This document shows, in pieces, positions 50,370 to 63,470 of a stretch of 64,000 bases of DNA. Source of the stretch: Aulostomus chinensis (taxonomy: Eukaryota; Chordata; Actinopteri; Syngnathiformes; Aulostomidae); assembly GCA_037954235.1 (NCBI GenBank), contig JBBMOA010000013.1, positions 11,639,001-11,703,000 of the forward strand. The letters are read 5' to 3'. The number at the start of each line of letters is the position of its first letter. Within the stretch, counting starts at the first letter, position 1. Under the pieces are notes generated by a model that did no database searches, was not told the DNA's origin, and saw nothing but the letters and a program-made list of their open reading frames with translations. Made by a program: the position numbers and the translations under genes.

Positions 50370-50530
50370 GACTTAAACATCACAAGTACATCTGGTTTGG
50401 CGTTGAGATGGAAATTAAACATTTCCTTTTATTGTTTTGTTTTTCTCCAAAACTTCTCTCTGTGTTCATATGATTGTATTATTCAGGATGATTTATAATT
50501 CCACCAAGACTCATGTGGTTTCTCAGTGGA

Positions 50531-50531
<1 letters not shown>

Positions 50532-50581
<50 letters not shown>
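50532..50581. repeat. (AC)n microsatellite
   Basis: A perfect 50-nt AC array, complementary to the (GT)n at 50312-50369. Confidence 0.97.
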
Positions 50582-50582
<1 letters not shown>

Positions 50583-50979
50583 CAATTTCCACTCCGCTTC
50601 CCTCCTCCATCTTTCACTATTCATTCAACACACGTATTCAACATTAGAGGGCAAATAAATTGATTGCCAGCAGCTGAAGACACTTATCTCCCAGCGAGGC
50701 CGCTTTGCACTAGAGACCCCAATACCAAAACTGGGAAGCACTTCATTACATTGATGCTTAACAGTAAGAGGGGAAAAAAAGAGCAAACAGTGGAACAACA
50801 CAAGCAAAGTTCAGTTACAAACACACCAGAAACAGTGAGATGGAGTGTGACACAATGATCAAGACCTCCGGGCTAAACTGTGTTCATTAGTGGCAGGAAT
50901 GCAGAATGAATGAATGGAGCTGCTCACGTATTCTACAGGCGTCTTGGTTAAAGCAAGCGGGCAGGAGCAGGGCTAGCCT

Positions 50980-51190
50980 TAGCCTTGTGCTTGTCTTGGT
51001 GATGGCCAATTAAGCCCCTCTCTGATGAGCCATGCAGGGGCCCTGCACGCAATTAGCAGGCCAGGAATCTCTGCTCATTACCGCTGCGGTGCTACCCAGC
51101 ATTGTCCTGCGTGAGGCGAGCATCCGCAGCAATAAGATTCCGTGGATGACTATTAAGATGTAGCTTCATATCATTCAATGCGAATGAAAA
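50980..51190. other. Unique block, candidate conserved non-coding element
   Basis: A repeat-free block, more GC-rich than its flanks, with CCAATTAA, GCAATTAG and CTCATTA cores that fit homeodomain-type sites. The inference rests on composition and motif texture only. Confidence 0.2.
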
Positions 51191-51485
51191 GAGAGATCGC
51201 CCTGCAATCACTGCTTTAATGACACAATGTTTGTGCGCTAACATCAATGATGACAAACTCTGTGTGTCTGTGTGTGTGTGTGCTGTCTGTAAGTAGGAAG
51301 CTGCTTTGATTTGACATTCACTTTTGTCTTTTCAGATGCGATTTGTCAATATGATGCGGATAACCAACGAAGGAGTTGACACACACTAATGCATTAGAAG
51401 TGATATTGTCTTTTGACTGACAGCTCGCTCGCCTGCAGTATTGATTTAGTTCACATTTCGGTGATGCAACGGTGTTGCGGGGAGC

Positions 51486-51519
51486 GTGTGTGTGTGTGTG
51501 TGTGGGGGGGGGGGGGGGG
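51486..51519. repeat. (GT)n followed by G16
   Basis: About nine GT units abut 16 G residues. Confidence 0.95.
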
Positions 51520-52632
51520 TAGACTACAGCTCTCATACAGTAAAGGAAGGGACCAGAGAATATTATTGTAAAGAAAACCCAGACTGATGGAAGTGTAAGT
51601 AAATATTCTTACTGTAGTCCGCAAAATTTCACGGAAACAAGATCTAGATTAATTCATCCGAACAAGAAATGAGATCACTTATAGAGATATGAGCAACACG
51701 GCGGTGTCTTATCTGATTACATATAAAAGCTGAAAACATTTCAACTCATCAACCGCTGACTGATTGTTCTAAGATAGGAGTAATGTTATTCTTTATGTAC
51801 AGAAATAAAAAATACCCCTGTTGTGAGTAAAGATTTAGTACACAGAGATAGGGAAGACTTTATGCCAAGGAGCTGATGGAGCTGAGGAGCAAATGATGAT
51901 TCATTTTTTAAATGTTCTGTGTTTACACAGTACTTTACGGATATTATAGCTGTTTACTTTTCATGAGGCTAGGAGCAAAGATGGAATAAATGAGAGCCAA
52001 AGGTACACTAAATAATAATAGCGTGCAGCAGAATTACACAGAAGCCTGCTGATGCTGCTGCAGACCTAGTTTCCACTGCTGAAAGCCGCCTTTTCAAGTC
52101 TATTTCAGCTCTTCTGTGGTACATCTACTGGTACACAGCACACCAGAGGAAGTCCATTAAGTCATTTTGAAGACTTTGTGATTTTCAGCTCTCATGGCAG
52201 CCGAACCTGCCAATCCCCCGTTTCCCCCTTGGCAGCAAATTCCCCATCTCCCCTAGTTAGCACCAGAGGCAGGTGGCACTAAGTACTAACCATATGGCTG
52301 CTGGCATCAGAAGAACAGTGAGGGATCACCTCCAAAGGGCAGCGAGCAACACAGCGATGGAGATTGTTGATAGATATTTATCACCAGAGTATGGGCACTG
52401 TGTGGATGTGATTGTGATCTTTATTAACAGAGAACAAAGGGAATGATTTGAAGAATAAATGAAAAAAAAATCATAATCAGTATCAGTTTGTGGTTCTAAG
52501 ATCAAGCCCAGAACACGCAGTGATCTGAATGAGTAGGCACCAACTGGGCCATATGAAGCCACGTGTGAGCAGAGAATTAAATCTCACTCATACCCAACCT
52601 GTGGAAGTCCGCACACATATGTGATCCTGCTT

Positions 52633-52661
52633 CCCCCCCCACACACACACACACACACACA
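52633..52661. repeat. C8 / (AC)n tract
   Basis: Eight C residues abut about ten AC units. A poly-A run lies at 52901-52914. Confidence 0.93.
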
Positions 52662-53321
52662 GGAAACAAATCAAATCTACAAGCATCACGTTAACCGAAT
52701 AGCTTTTATGAGTAAGCGCACACGATACTTTATATGACAAAACGCACTCTTCTGCATTTCAATGCACATCCAGGTTTCAAAAATCGCTTTACCTGAGACT
52801 GGCTGATCAAGGCGAGAGGCGACGTTTAGTTCAATCATGTAGAACCTGACACACTTAAACATATCAGATTATGTAAGAGTGATGTGTGTAGTCATAAAAT
52901 AAAAAAAAAAAAAACCTTGTATGTATAATCACTATTTCTTCCAGAATGGTTCTCAATAAATTTCTGGTGCATCAGTCACATCTTAGTACAGTTCTCCTAT
53001 TGGAGACGTGGACTTGTTTACGTTATGGCAAACCAGACTTGAACAAAACCCCAGTTTGCAGTATTTCTCAATTTTATTTGTATAGGAGCTGTAATATTAC
53101 ATAGAATCAGCTTCACTCCTGAGAGAACTTGGTGTGAAGGCATCTTCATTTTCTAAAAGTTGTTTATTCATTTTTGCCTCTTACCCTTCCTTTTTTTCAC
53201 CCCAATTGTGCGTCATCAATTCAACCAAAACAAGCTGTCCTGGTCGTTGCTCCAGCCCCTCTGCTACTCTGGGACCCCCGCTGACTACCACATGCTTCCT
53301 CTCATACTGACATTTGCAGTA

Positions 53322-53625
53322 GGGCTACACAATTAATCTTTTTTTTTTTTTGTGTGCCAGAATCGCAATATGACCAACTGCAATTTCCAAATGTACGATA
53401 TTTATTCAAGGCTAATAGTCTCAAAAAAACCTTTTAAAATTGAATATTGTGGTGCTTCAGAGACAGATTTTGCAGGCTTAAGTAAACATCTTTGCTTGAT
53501 ACAGATTTCCACCATAATCACAACATTATCATTTTAACAGGGATTTCAATAAAATAAGATTAACCACAAATTACCACTGTCTTTGCAATTGCAAATTTTG
53601 GAATCACTAAATCTGTCAAAATAAT
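53322..53625. repeat. Probable dispersed repeat beginning 'GGGCTACACAATTAATC'
   Basis: GGGCTACACAATTAATC, a T run, then AATCGCAATATGACCAACTGC and later GCAATTGCAAATTTTGG and AAAATAATCACAA recall a high-copy fish repeat typified by 'GGGCTGCACGATTAATCG'. It is diverged and its boundaries are uncertain. Confidence 0.45.
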
Positions 53626-55440
53626 CACAACAGATTCCCGCCCACAGTAGCAGCCGATTACCTCTGTGCTGACGCCCAAGGGAGCTGAAGGTGACGCGAG
53701 GACCTAAAGCAGTGGCACCTTTTCTTTTACAATGTACAGACCTATTTTCTAAATGCACTTTTTCCTGTTTCCATCTTTACTGGCACTCTTTTAAAAGGGG
53801 AGGTTTTTTTTTTTCGTTTTTTTAACAATGAAATACCTGAACAACAGCTAAATCTCCCTGTCTTCTCTAAATCCTCTTTTCAAATGGCAAGCAACAAAAC
53901 TGTCCCGCTCCTAACTAACGCCGGCTGTTATGCACAGGCAGCCCGGCTGACCAAATCACTATTTTAAGGTTGCATCTCCACAAACTCAACACGTGATGGT
54001 AAATCAGCTCTATCGACATTTGGAAACGAGCAATCACGGGGAAATTTAGAGGCAACTTTTTAACTTTACTGCCGCACAGATCCAGCATCAGTTTGCCAAA
54101 GTTCACTTTAGTTGGTACACACTCAAACACCCAAGCCAGAGTGTAAAGATTTATACGCTCAGGGGGATTTTGTAAAAGCTTTGACTTTGAGTTAGAAAAA
54201 CACTGTCCTAGTATGGTGCAGGGTTTAAATGAGGAGAAAGGACTGGGTTTTACACATTTACCTGGTGTAAGGCAGACACTCACTCATCTTCTCATTCATG
54301 ATGGCTCAACAATCAGCCAGAGAGCAATCCTGCTGCCGGCTGCCACACAATATTTGCCTGGTTGCTGTGGAATTTGTTTTCTGAGGAGCAGCAGCTATGA
54401 GACATCACTTAATAATGCCATGTTAATTTTCCAACATGGAATGTAAGACAAAAAAAAGAAAAAGCGACACACGAGGAATTTGTTTAGCGTGAATGAGGAT
54501 AGCGGTTGAGAAGGCAGCTGTGGGACCAGCCATTCATGGCTTTTCATAGCAGCGTGAATAGACTGACAATTACATTCTGTGTTTTCATTGGACCTCATTA
54601 GTTCTTCTGAATCATTTTACATAAACTGCTACAGACATGCAAATAACTCGTCTAAAATTAGAAGAAAATTAGCTGTGGGGTTGATGGGACGATGTAATTA
54701 GAAATGCATGACCGCAGTGAAACAAACATATAGACACTAAATGTGCTGCCACTTCTCAATTCTGGAGTTTCCTGACTGAGTTTGAGCGTGAAACCTTGTC
54801 AGGACGCGTCCACAGGCCGTCTCTCTGCAGTCCCAGTCGGCTCCTCCAAGTTTTGATGGCTATTGAATGACTCGTGAGTGAATAGCAGCTACGTGTCTAG
54901 AAGAGACCAGTGCAATACTGAACATATGGACATTAGCATAGACGGTCAGGAGCTCGCTGTGTCTGGGGACCGGCCTACATTACTGCGCCTGGCTCTAGGT
55001 AGGCTGGCATGGGGCCAACCCTGACCGGACAGCTGAGAAGCTGGACGGACGCCAAAGTCATTTGTGGACATCCCGTTAATTGACATATAGGAAGTGACAG
55101 CATATTTAACTAAAAACAAGCTGACGTGCTCAAGAAAGACAAGATTTAGTCTGAAACACAGCAAAAAGTAGGGAGACACCATGTAGAAAAAATATCTAAT
55201 TGTGATTATATTGACTGAAACAGCAATTTTACATTTATATGTTGTTGTTTTTTTCTCATTTACGTAAAAAAAAACCACCTATTAAAACAATGACAGTGTG
55301 ACGGGTGAGGATTTTTACCAAAAAAAAAGTGTTTCTCTTAAATCTGTAGAATATGTCAGGCGGAACAAGTAAACATCAGAGCCAGGAGATGTCTCAGTAA
55401 GAGTTCTGTTACGTTTAGTATTTACAGACTGATGCAAATA
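53626..55440. other. Unique non-coding sequence, nothing recognised
   Basis: Small open frames on both strands lack domains. No simple repeat longer than a short T run (53807-53821) is present. Confidence 0.5.
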
Positions 55441-55456
55441 CCCCCCCCCCCCCCCC
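55441..55456. repeat. Poly-C (16)
   Basis: A pure run of 16 C. Confidence 0.95.
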
Positions 55457-58400
55457 ACAAGGTTTGTTTGCATATGAAATCTGTATTGTTTGTGGAGACA
55501 CATTTACTGTGAGTGGAGAAAAATGCAATCAGTTGCAAACCCTTAAAAAGTCAACCAGTCTCAAGTACTCCAAATCTAATCTCCGCAGCGGCACAATATT
55601 TAATCGGAATGATATTTTGACACACGAGTAGCCTTTAAAAAATACTTTGTATTCTTGCGCTTTCAAAATTGCAGTAGGCCCATATTGTGCTTTCAATTCA
55701 TTTTTCAATTTATTGCACGGCCCTTGCAAAAGATTCAAAACTAGCTGATGACTCAATACTGGAACTTACACCAAACACTTGAATGACCAAGAAACATAAC
55801 AGCTGCTGTTACAATATTCTATGGGTCAAAGAGGAAATGTGGCTCTTAGTGACGAACATAAAGAGAACGAGCAAACATAATAGGGTCTTCGCCTGATGTA
55901 CCTTCAGGCTCAGGCCCTAATTACTGAGAATTATCACTCAAATTTGCAGCTTTATATCAAGTTTGAGCAAGTAAACCAGCTATTGTGGACCACTAACTGT
56001 AACGCTGTGGCACATTCTAGCTGCTCTCACTTAATAGGGACAAGCGAGAGCGTCGAGAAATCCTTCGTTTTTCAGAGCCTTGTACTTTTCAACCCAACAG
56101 CAGTAAAATTGTACTTTCAGTTTTTCTAGTTGAGAAGAGATTAAACTGAAGAAAGGCTTTCTTCAAAAAGAACTAAGTCCAAAACTCTAGGAACACCTTT
56201 CAAAGAGATTTATCCCCAACAAACTAAAGTGTTCTGAACTGAATGTACAAGCAACTGATGTCGAACGACTCTCGCTGGTGAGGCTGAGAGAGATAAGTGT
56301 GAGGATTTTCTTGGATAGTGTGGAAGAAATGGCCACTGATCAGCTGGTAATTAGAGATTTATTTAGTGATTCTAATTCCAGTTTATATCTCACAGTCCAC
56401 TGATTGACTGTTCTGTGTGCAGAAAAGAGAAGAAACACAGACTGTTGGAATGAGAAATAAAAGAGTTTGGACCGCGCTGCACAACACTGTGCAGCCAATC
56501 AGCTACAGGGGTTCTGCTTCTGTCAGCTTCTCTCCCTCTGAGTCACCCCCCAACATAAATAATTCCAGAAATATTACCTTACCAACTCAGTATAAACATT
56601 TTTGACGTGCTACAGTAGACCTCACATTCTTTCCCCTGGAATTTCCTGTTTTTACTGGTGTAACAATACGCGCGTTGCCCATGCGTTCCTCTACGGAGTC
56701 ACACAATAGGAAGAGGAGAGAACTCGCAATAGTATCGGTGCGTCACTTTCGTGTTATTTTACAATTTACAACAAACCACATTGTATCAGTGACAGGAGAG
56801 TACAAACTGTTCATAGCATGAATGTTATCAACTCAGGGGCTAAGCTACTCTTCAGTTTGGAAAAAGGTTTTGTTTTTTTTGAAGAACATTGGCAGGCTTG
56901 TCCTCATCCTTGCTACGCTCGTACAGATTACAAATGTCTCTTGTGTTTTCATAGCAAGAAAAATTGCATCTCAGTTGGGTGCTGATGCAACCTTACAAAT
57001 ATTTATTATTGCAATACCAGTATTGTTAAAGTGACTGTCACTCAACATATATATTTGTTGCGGGAGATTTTATATAAGAATTGTTGTATTGACAATATTA
57101 GGTTGTGCGTGAAGACTTAAAGCCTGGCCTGGTGAGTGGGAGCATAGCTACCTTGGTTTCAGAAAGTCTCAGCCATTAGTTCCTCGAGTGATGTTACACT
57201 AAACTTAAGATTCTAACGCCAGTTTAAAAACTAACAGGTGAAAAGAAAACTTGATTTGTGGTGAAATACTTCAAAAATTCCAAATTTCTGAGCTTTAACT
57301 GTGATATTACTGAGGAACGTTACGTTTCAGACAAAAAGTACTGCATGCCACGATGACTAAGTTATTAAAATGTCAAATACAATATTGTGATAAATTATTG
57401 TCAACAGCTGAGCTTTCTAATGTGAGATGAAGCATGAAAGTGAAGATGTGTCCATTAATATATGTATATATACATATATAAAGAAGAGTATAGTATATGG
57501 ACAGAGTGCAACTGTCTCCATTCTTTCACTGTAGTCACAACAGATCTATGCCGAATCATCGTCTACCAGAGGCAGGACAACCTGCGTCACCCTCGTGGAG
57601 ACGTGGCATGACCCCGACACACTTCAGACAGAAATGCCACTACAAAAAAAAAAAAAAAACAAACCCATTCAGGCGGCCCATGTCTTCGGAATGCAGATTT
57701 CTTGTCTAGAATGTAATATTTATCTTGTAAATGTCTTGCAGGCTCAGCTTCCGCCTCTTACCCCCGGTTGATATGTGTGCTTAGCTGAGCAGCTAAGCAC
57801 TCCATCCATGCCACATTAGGTGCTCTGTGCCACAGATACACCACCTTAAATGTAGACATTTCAGAGAAGACGTTCCGACATCTGAAAAGCATCCCCCCTC
57901 TCTCCTTTGCACTCACTGTGCTATCAGCATTGCAGGATAAACAGACACAACCCTGGGGTATTGAAGTGGGCAGGAATATTCAGTAGCACATGAAGGCAGA
58001 AGGCCTCCTTGGGGCGAGTGCGTCTGATCCACATCGAGCTGGCTTATTTCCACCTTTAGATCACTTGAGGGCTTCATGCCAAAGGGAGGATAATTAGATT
58101 TAAGTACAATGATGAGGAACCAACGTTTTAGAAGGGAGTAGGAAGTTGTTGTTTTGTTTTTTTTTCTAAAATGCACCCCCTCACATAAGCTTTGCAGCTC
58201 CATCTCCTCCTGACAGTGATAGGCACCTGCATTCAGCCACCATGCAAAAGGACCATAACTAAATGCAGGATGTGATTTCTGGGCCCCAGTGGCTCTTTAG
58301 CTTTACATTCCATTAGATGACTTGATTACACCCGCCTGCCCCCAACACATTCAGCCGGGCCAACACGGACCCTCCACAGGAGGACAGAAACAGGCCCGGA

Positions 58401-61400
58401 AAGAGGAAATAGATGTTGCAAAACAAAGCAAACAGGGTTTTGCTAAGTGAAATTTGTGCCACCCCTGACTTTATATTATGTAATGCATTTATTTTTACAC
58501 TTCTACTCCATCGTGAATCAATGCCTTTAATCTGCATGTGACAGAACTCTGCTGGATACTCATATGGGAGGAACACAGTTCATAAATAGCATCTCCGAAG
58601 TTTGCTTTCTTTTCAACATTTAGAGCCGACCTTCAGCTGTGAAAGAGCTTCTCTTTGTGGATCCTATCATCCTTCTATACTTTGTTAAAGAGATCGTACA
58701 ACTTGGGAGAATGGTTTTATCTGAAATTGAGGATGACGCAGATTGTGTTGGATTACATAAACTGGATTATTTGATAAAAGCACGATTTTGACAAGCCTTT
58801 TTACACTTGTGTCTAACATAAAAATAATAATAAAAAAAATCACTTGTCATCATAACACTGGCAGCCATCCAACAATGATCCACCACCTTATTTTTCTTGG
58901 CGTAATCCTTGTTGGGATACAATGTTTACCTCATTTTCAAGGGATTTTTGCAGCTCAAATTCTGCACAATAAACATTTGTAATGAACATTAACTGGGGGA
59001 ACAGTGTGACAAAGTCATCTCACAGCAAATCGAATCATACACAATTTTCTCTACCTTGGTAGGAGAAAGTCCTCAGGAAGCAGGTGCGCGCTGAGCAGCA
59101 TCATTACCGATTCACTCTCGGGAAGGATTCTCTCTGCTTTCACTTTCTCATTTAGAAAATATGTTGCTTCTCTATCACCTGCAATCCAGCCTGGTCTTTT
59201 CTGACTGCTCTTCCATGAGATGTGAAGAAGAAAAAAAGTAAATCTTATTTCACCGACTTTAACCTCCAGAAACTTTGCTTGGGAATTGTAGAAATTACTT
59301 AAAAAAAAAAAAAGAGAGAAATATTGAAAGGTCTCGCAGGCCTCTTCCATTTTAGGCCAGACTCACTTCATTAAGTGCATGCACGAGTTGATGGGACACT
59401 TGGATATTTGGAGTTGCGAAACCAAATTTATATTTAGAATTGAATATTCACCTCTGGCTCAAGATGACCTGAACTCGCCATTATCTCACAGCCATGTCTC
59501 TCATGTCAGTCCATTCTGACGAGTGCTATTTTAATCAAATTCAATCTAGAGAATCAGTGTGTATCAGTGATGATCCAGTGATGGAGGTTTTACAGAAGAC
59601 GACTGTATGGCCCATATTTCTGATAATCTGCCTCGTAGTTGTTGCGTAATCTTACTGACAAACGCCACCCCAACTTTGGCGGAGGGTGATTATTGAATAG
59701 ACGGTTGTGTATTGGATTTTTTTTTTTTTTTTAAGTTTGGATTCCCAGTATACAGCTGAAATAAAATGATGATAAACTCTGTAATTCTTTAAGTGAAGTG
59801 GAATTTCGCCTTCATGGAGAGCAAAAATTCTGGTTTTTATGGCAAATATGGTGAGCTCACACAGTCACAGTTTCCAAGATCAAGAATAAGCCCAGAGCCG
59901 ACAAACAAAATAACTCTGAGTCTTGGTTTCTTTGTCAGTGTGGTTTATCTTGTATCATGAAACGCGTGTTTGTGCTGTTTCTCCCTTTGTGCGACTAATC
60001 AAGGATTATCTTATGTCACGCTGAACACGCTGACCTTTGAAGAACAGAGGAAGAGAACCAGACAGTCAGAATTATGAGATGATATTAGCTTAGCATGTTT
60101 GCTTGTTCAATCTGTAAGTCATATGAAAAAAGAAAACTTTTTTAACTCCATCTTTTCTTATAATGTATTTACTGCATTTTTGCCTAATTTGATGTAATCT
60201 GACGCAAAGATGAATTTCATCTTTACAAAATGGTGACGTCCCAATATGCAGGGTTTTTTTTTCTTTCTCCTTTACAGACCAAACACCTAATTAACTGAGA
60301 ATTAACTGAGAATTAAAATTACATTATGGAGGTGACACTTGAAGTTTTTTTTGTGGAGTGATTGTATCTATCTGCTACACCATAAATCATCTTAAAAAAG
60401 GTGTCATTTTTGTCCAACAGGGATGTGGAGTTTTAACAGGAGCCTCATGTGACTTCTGCAAACACGGTGGCTGTGATTTCTGACGGTAAAAACAGTCTTT
60501 GGGCGAAGAGCAGAGTAACGAGAGGAGTATGATGTCACGCATTCACCTGACCCCAGAATAAAAGCTCTAAGGGTCCACTTCAAATTTATTATGTTTTTTT
60601 TACATGGATGACCTCTGTGTGTTGTAACAGGGAAGGGAACCATTGCTCGGTTTGAAAGGAAAAAAGAAAGACCGAATGAATCATTGTATCATCTCAGATG
60701 CTCCTTCAATTTTCTGAACAAATGGCTGCTTTATTTTGAAGCACTTTGACAGGAGTTTTTTAATTTATAAAAAGCCCTTTAAGAGATGGTAAACATTATG
60801 AGATGTTGGTTCGCAAGACGCACATGTTGAGTTCCTTCAATGATTCCAAATATATTGGATGCAGAGTGGCTTTGTGACAGCCATAGAAAGCATGCAGGAT
60901 TATCCTCGCCTGTGCTCGCAGTTAATTCTGTAAAATGGCTGAATAACTTAGTTTCCTCCCATTAATATCAGCCTGTTCCAATCATTTTAGCTAATCACCG
61001 GAATTACTGGGTCCAATTGGACATTTAAGAGCCCTTTTAGAACACATCCATCCAGAAAAGCTTGTTCTAATAATAACTTTAATCCAAACCCTTGAACCAG
61101 CGCCAGCAGGTCAAAGCACCTCGCTGATGGTCCTGATCTCTGGTTTGTCTCTTTGGGACCGGAACATCATGGTCCACAAGACCTTGGTAAATGTTTGTTC
61201 ACGCAGGCGGGGACAGTTGATATTTACAACTGTCGGAGCCTCTCTGATTTATGAGGCCGACCACATACGGAGAACAATGAGATACGGTCGAGGCATTCTG
61301 CTACACGGGCTCAGATCAGCCGTTCTGGGTTCTAGATTACAAGAACTCGTGGTAATGAGTGATTAGCACGAGCAGTTCATGACAACTCAGTCTCTCGATA

Positions 61401-61660
61401 CACACAGAAACCTGTGTTTACTGCATCATATTCTATCAAGTACAGACACTTCTGATGCACAACTGGAGCAGAGGCAGCCATATCAATGTATTAATAAACT
61501 AATAAAATAGACACTGAGCTATCGGGTTGGGCGATCTGCTCTATTCTAAGATCATCCCATCCAATTTAATTGCCAAATTATGATCCTATTGCTTGAGGGT
61601 CGGGAGGAGTCACTGGCAGAAAACATGGCAGACAGGAAAGTTGAGTTAGTGGCGAATAAA
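55457..61660. other. Unique non-coding sequence with minor repeats
   Basis: Minor elements are a perfect 20-bp TA-rich palindrome at 57459-57478, poly-A at 57644-57659, poly-T at 59717-59732, and an 11-bp tandem duplication (ATTAACTGAGA) at 60290-60311. No exon or mobile element was recognised. Confidence 0.5.
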
Positions 61661-61669
61661 AACACTACA

Positions 61670-61716
61670 ATGCAAATAAAAAAAGATACGATGCAAATAA
61701 AACAGACAATGCGAAT
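61670..61716 (+). promoter_or_regulatory. Cluster of octamer (POU-type) motifs
   Basis: ATGCAAAT occurs at 61670-61677 and 61691-61698, each followed by AAAA or AAA, with a one-mismatch copy ATGCGAAT at 61709-61716. ATGCAAAT is the known octamer bound by POU factors. The spacing of 21 and 18 bp and the shared flanks also fit a small decayed tandem duplication. Confidence 0.35.
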
Positions 61717-63316
61717 AGGAAACCAACAACAAACAAACTTTTACAAAACTGTTATTAATGACGCTGCGTGACTGTACTTTTCAGTGTGTTATGTTTACAT
61801 AACATCTGCCATTTACAGTCCGGTTTGATATGAAGCTAATTATGCTTAGTCACAGAGCTGTGGGCTCGCCATCCCTCCGAGGCTGCTAATCCACATCAAG
61901 CTAGCACCGCTAATGCACCTCGCCTGTCCTCCTGAATGGCAGCTTTTACAAAAGGTGTAAAATAGAAGTCTGGCAGCACAGCCCGAAATAAGTTTTGCGG
62001 TTAACACCAGCTTTAGAAGCTTTGAACATTCTTAACATTAAAAAAATATGTCACTTAATATAGCACTTGTAAATTTTGAAGTATTTTATGCTTCTGGATG
62101 TTGCTAACAAGCGGCTAAAGTAGACAAAAAAGAGAAAGCACAGAGGTAGTTTTTGTTGAGTTGTGAGCTTGAGGTGTAGTTTGTGTCAGTGTAGCACATC
62201 GTTAGCTTTATACTTCAGTTTATGCTTATCTTGGTATGTTACTGGGCAAAACTCGAGGCAAAAATAACCCTTTCGTTCGTCACATTGCCTCTTTTCTGCA
62301 ACAATCGAAAATAAACTCCATTAGCTTTTGGTTGAGGGAACCCGTGGCAATGATAATGTTGCTCTACATCACGCCTGAAGCACTCTGTTAATATGCTTCC
62401 CCCTTGTGATTTGGAGGACGATACAAAGCACTTGATCCAGATCACACATACACTGCACCGATATGATGTCGCTACGTGAACACAGGGCAGAGAATTATTT
62501 CTGAATACACAGAAATATCTTTAACATGGTTTAATTGTTGAGCTGCACAGCTCAGATGCTTCTATAGCTTAATGTTCAACTACAGCTTTATCATTTTTAA
62601 ATGAATATGCAAATATGCTGAGACAAAGAATATTTATGTGCATGTGCACCTGGTAAAAGCATTTAGAGTCCTGGCAAATTGAATTATGGCTATAAAACCT
62701 CAGAGCACATGAACAGACATTATGCCATCTGTAATTTATTGAGGTCACCGAGGTAATCACGCTGATTTTTTTTTCTTCCTTCAGTTGAAATAGCAGCTTA
62801 GTGAGAAAGAAATGTACCGTAGCATTTTCTTGATAATTTCCATTACTAACAGCAGCATGCGGACAAGAGGGCCATGTTCCTGATCCTTAAGCTGATTGAA
62901 ATACGCTGCTCATTAGAGTTCATTGACGCAATTCATGAATCACACTAAGAAAGACGGCGATAGCCTCACCTGTAAAAAATGTCCCTCTAATAACTTGAAT
63001 GTAACTATTGTTTGCAGGAATACGGCTTAATCCCTTCCATCCACCACCTCCGTATTCATGTAAGAGAGGTGCAATCAATAAGCTCTATTCCTACATGTCA
63101 TTAAGTGATAACAGACAAAAAGATCTCTATGAATATGATAATGCAGGAATTATTCAGATTGTAAAAGGAAAATATATATCATATATTGTTAGATATATAA
63201 TCACATGGCAGCTTATTAGTTACATTTTAGATCTTTAAAATGAATCAAATTAAAGAATATAAATGGAAATAAATGCTCACGTTACTCTACTACAACCGAG
63301 TATTAGGGCTAGGGAT
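61717..63316. other. Unique non-coding sequence, nothing recognised
   Basis: AT-rich unique sequence. No simple array, RNA gene or credible exon was seen. Confidence 0.5.
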
Positions 63317-63327
63317 GGGGGGGGGGG
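63317..63327. repeat. Poly-G (11)
   Basis: Eleven G residues followed by further G blocks up to 63349. Confidence 0.9.
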
Positions 63328-63360
63328 TTGGAGGATTTTTTTGGGGGGTCAATTTTTACT

Positions 63361-63470
63361 TGGAAAGATTTGAAATGTCAAGAATAAAAAAGCCCAAATC
63401 CGACTTTTTTTTTTGTCATCATGTACTTTAAGAAAAAAGGGGAAATTTGAGAATAAAGTCAAAGTGCAGA
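63361..63470. repeat. Fragment resembling an 'AGAATAAAGTC' dispersed repeat
   Basis: GAAATGTCAAGAATAAAAAAG and GAAATTTGAGAATAAAGTCA are two decayed versions of one phrase, about 70 bp apart. The phrase is familiar from dispersed fish repeats, but boundaries are unclear. The remaining sequence to 64000 shows nothing recognisable. Confidence 0.35.

Noticed and set aside
57459..57478. 20-bp perfect palindrome considered as a binding site
   Set aside because: It is composed only of TA and TACATA steps, so it is most likely a short simple repeat.
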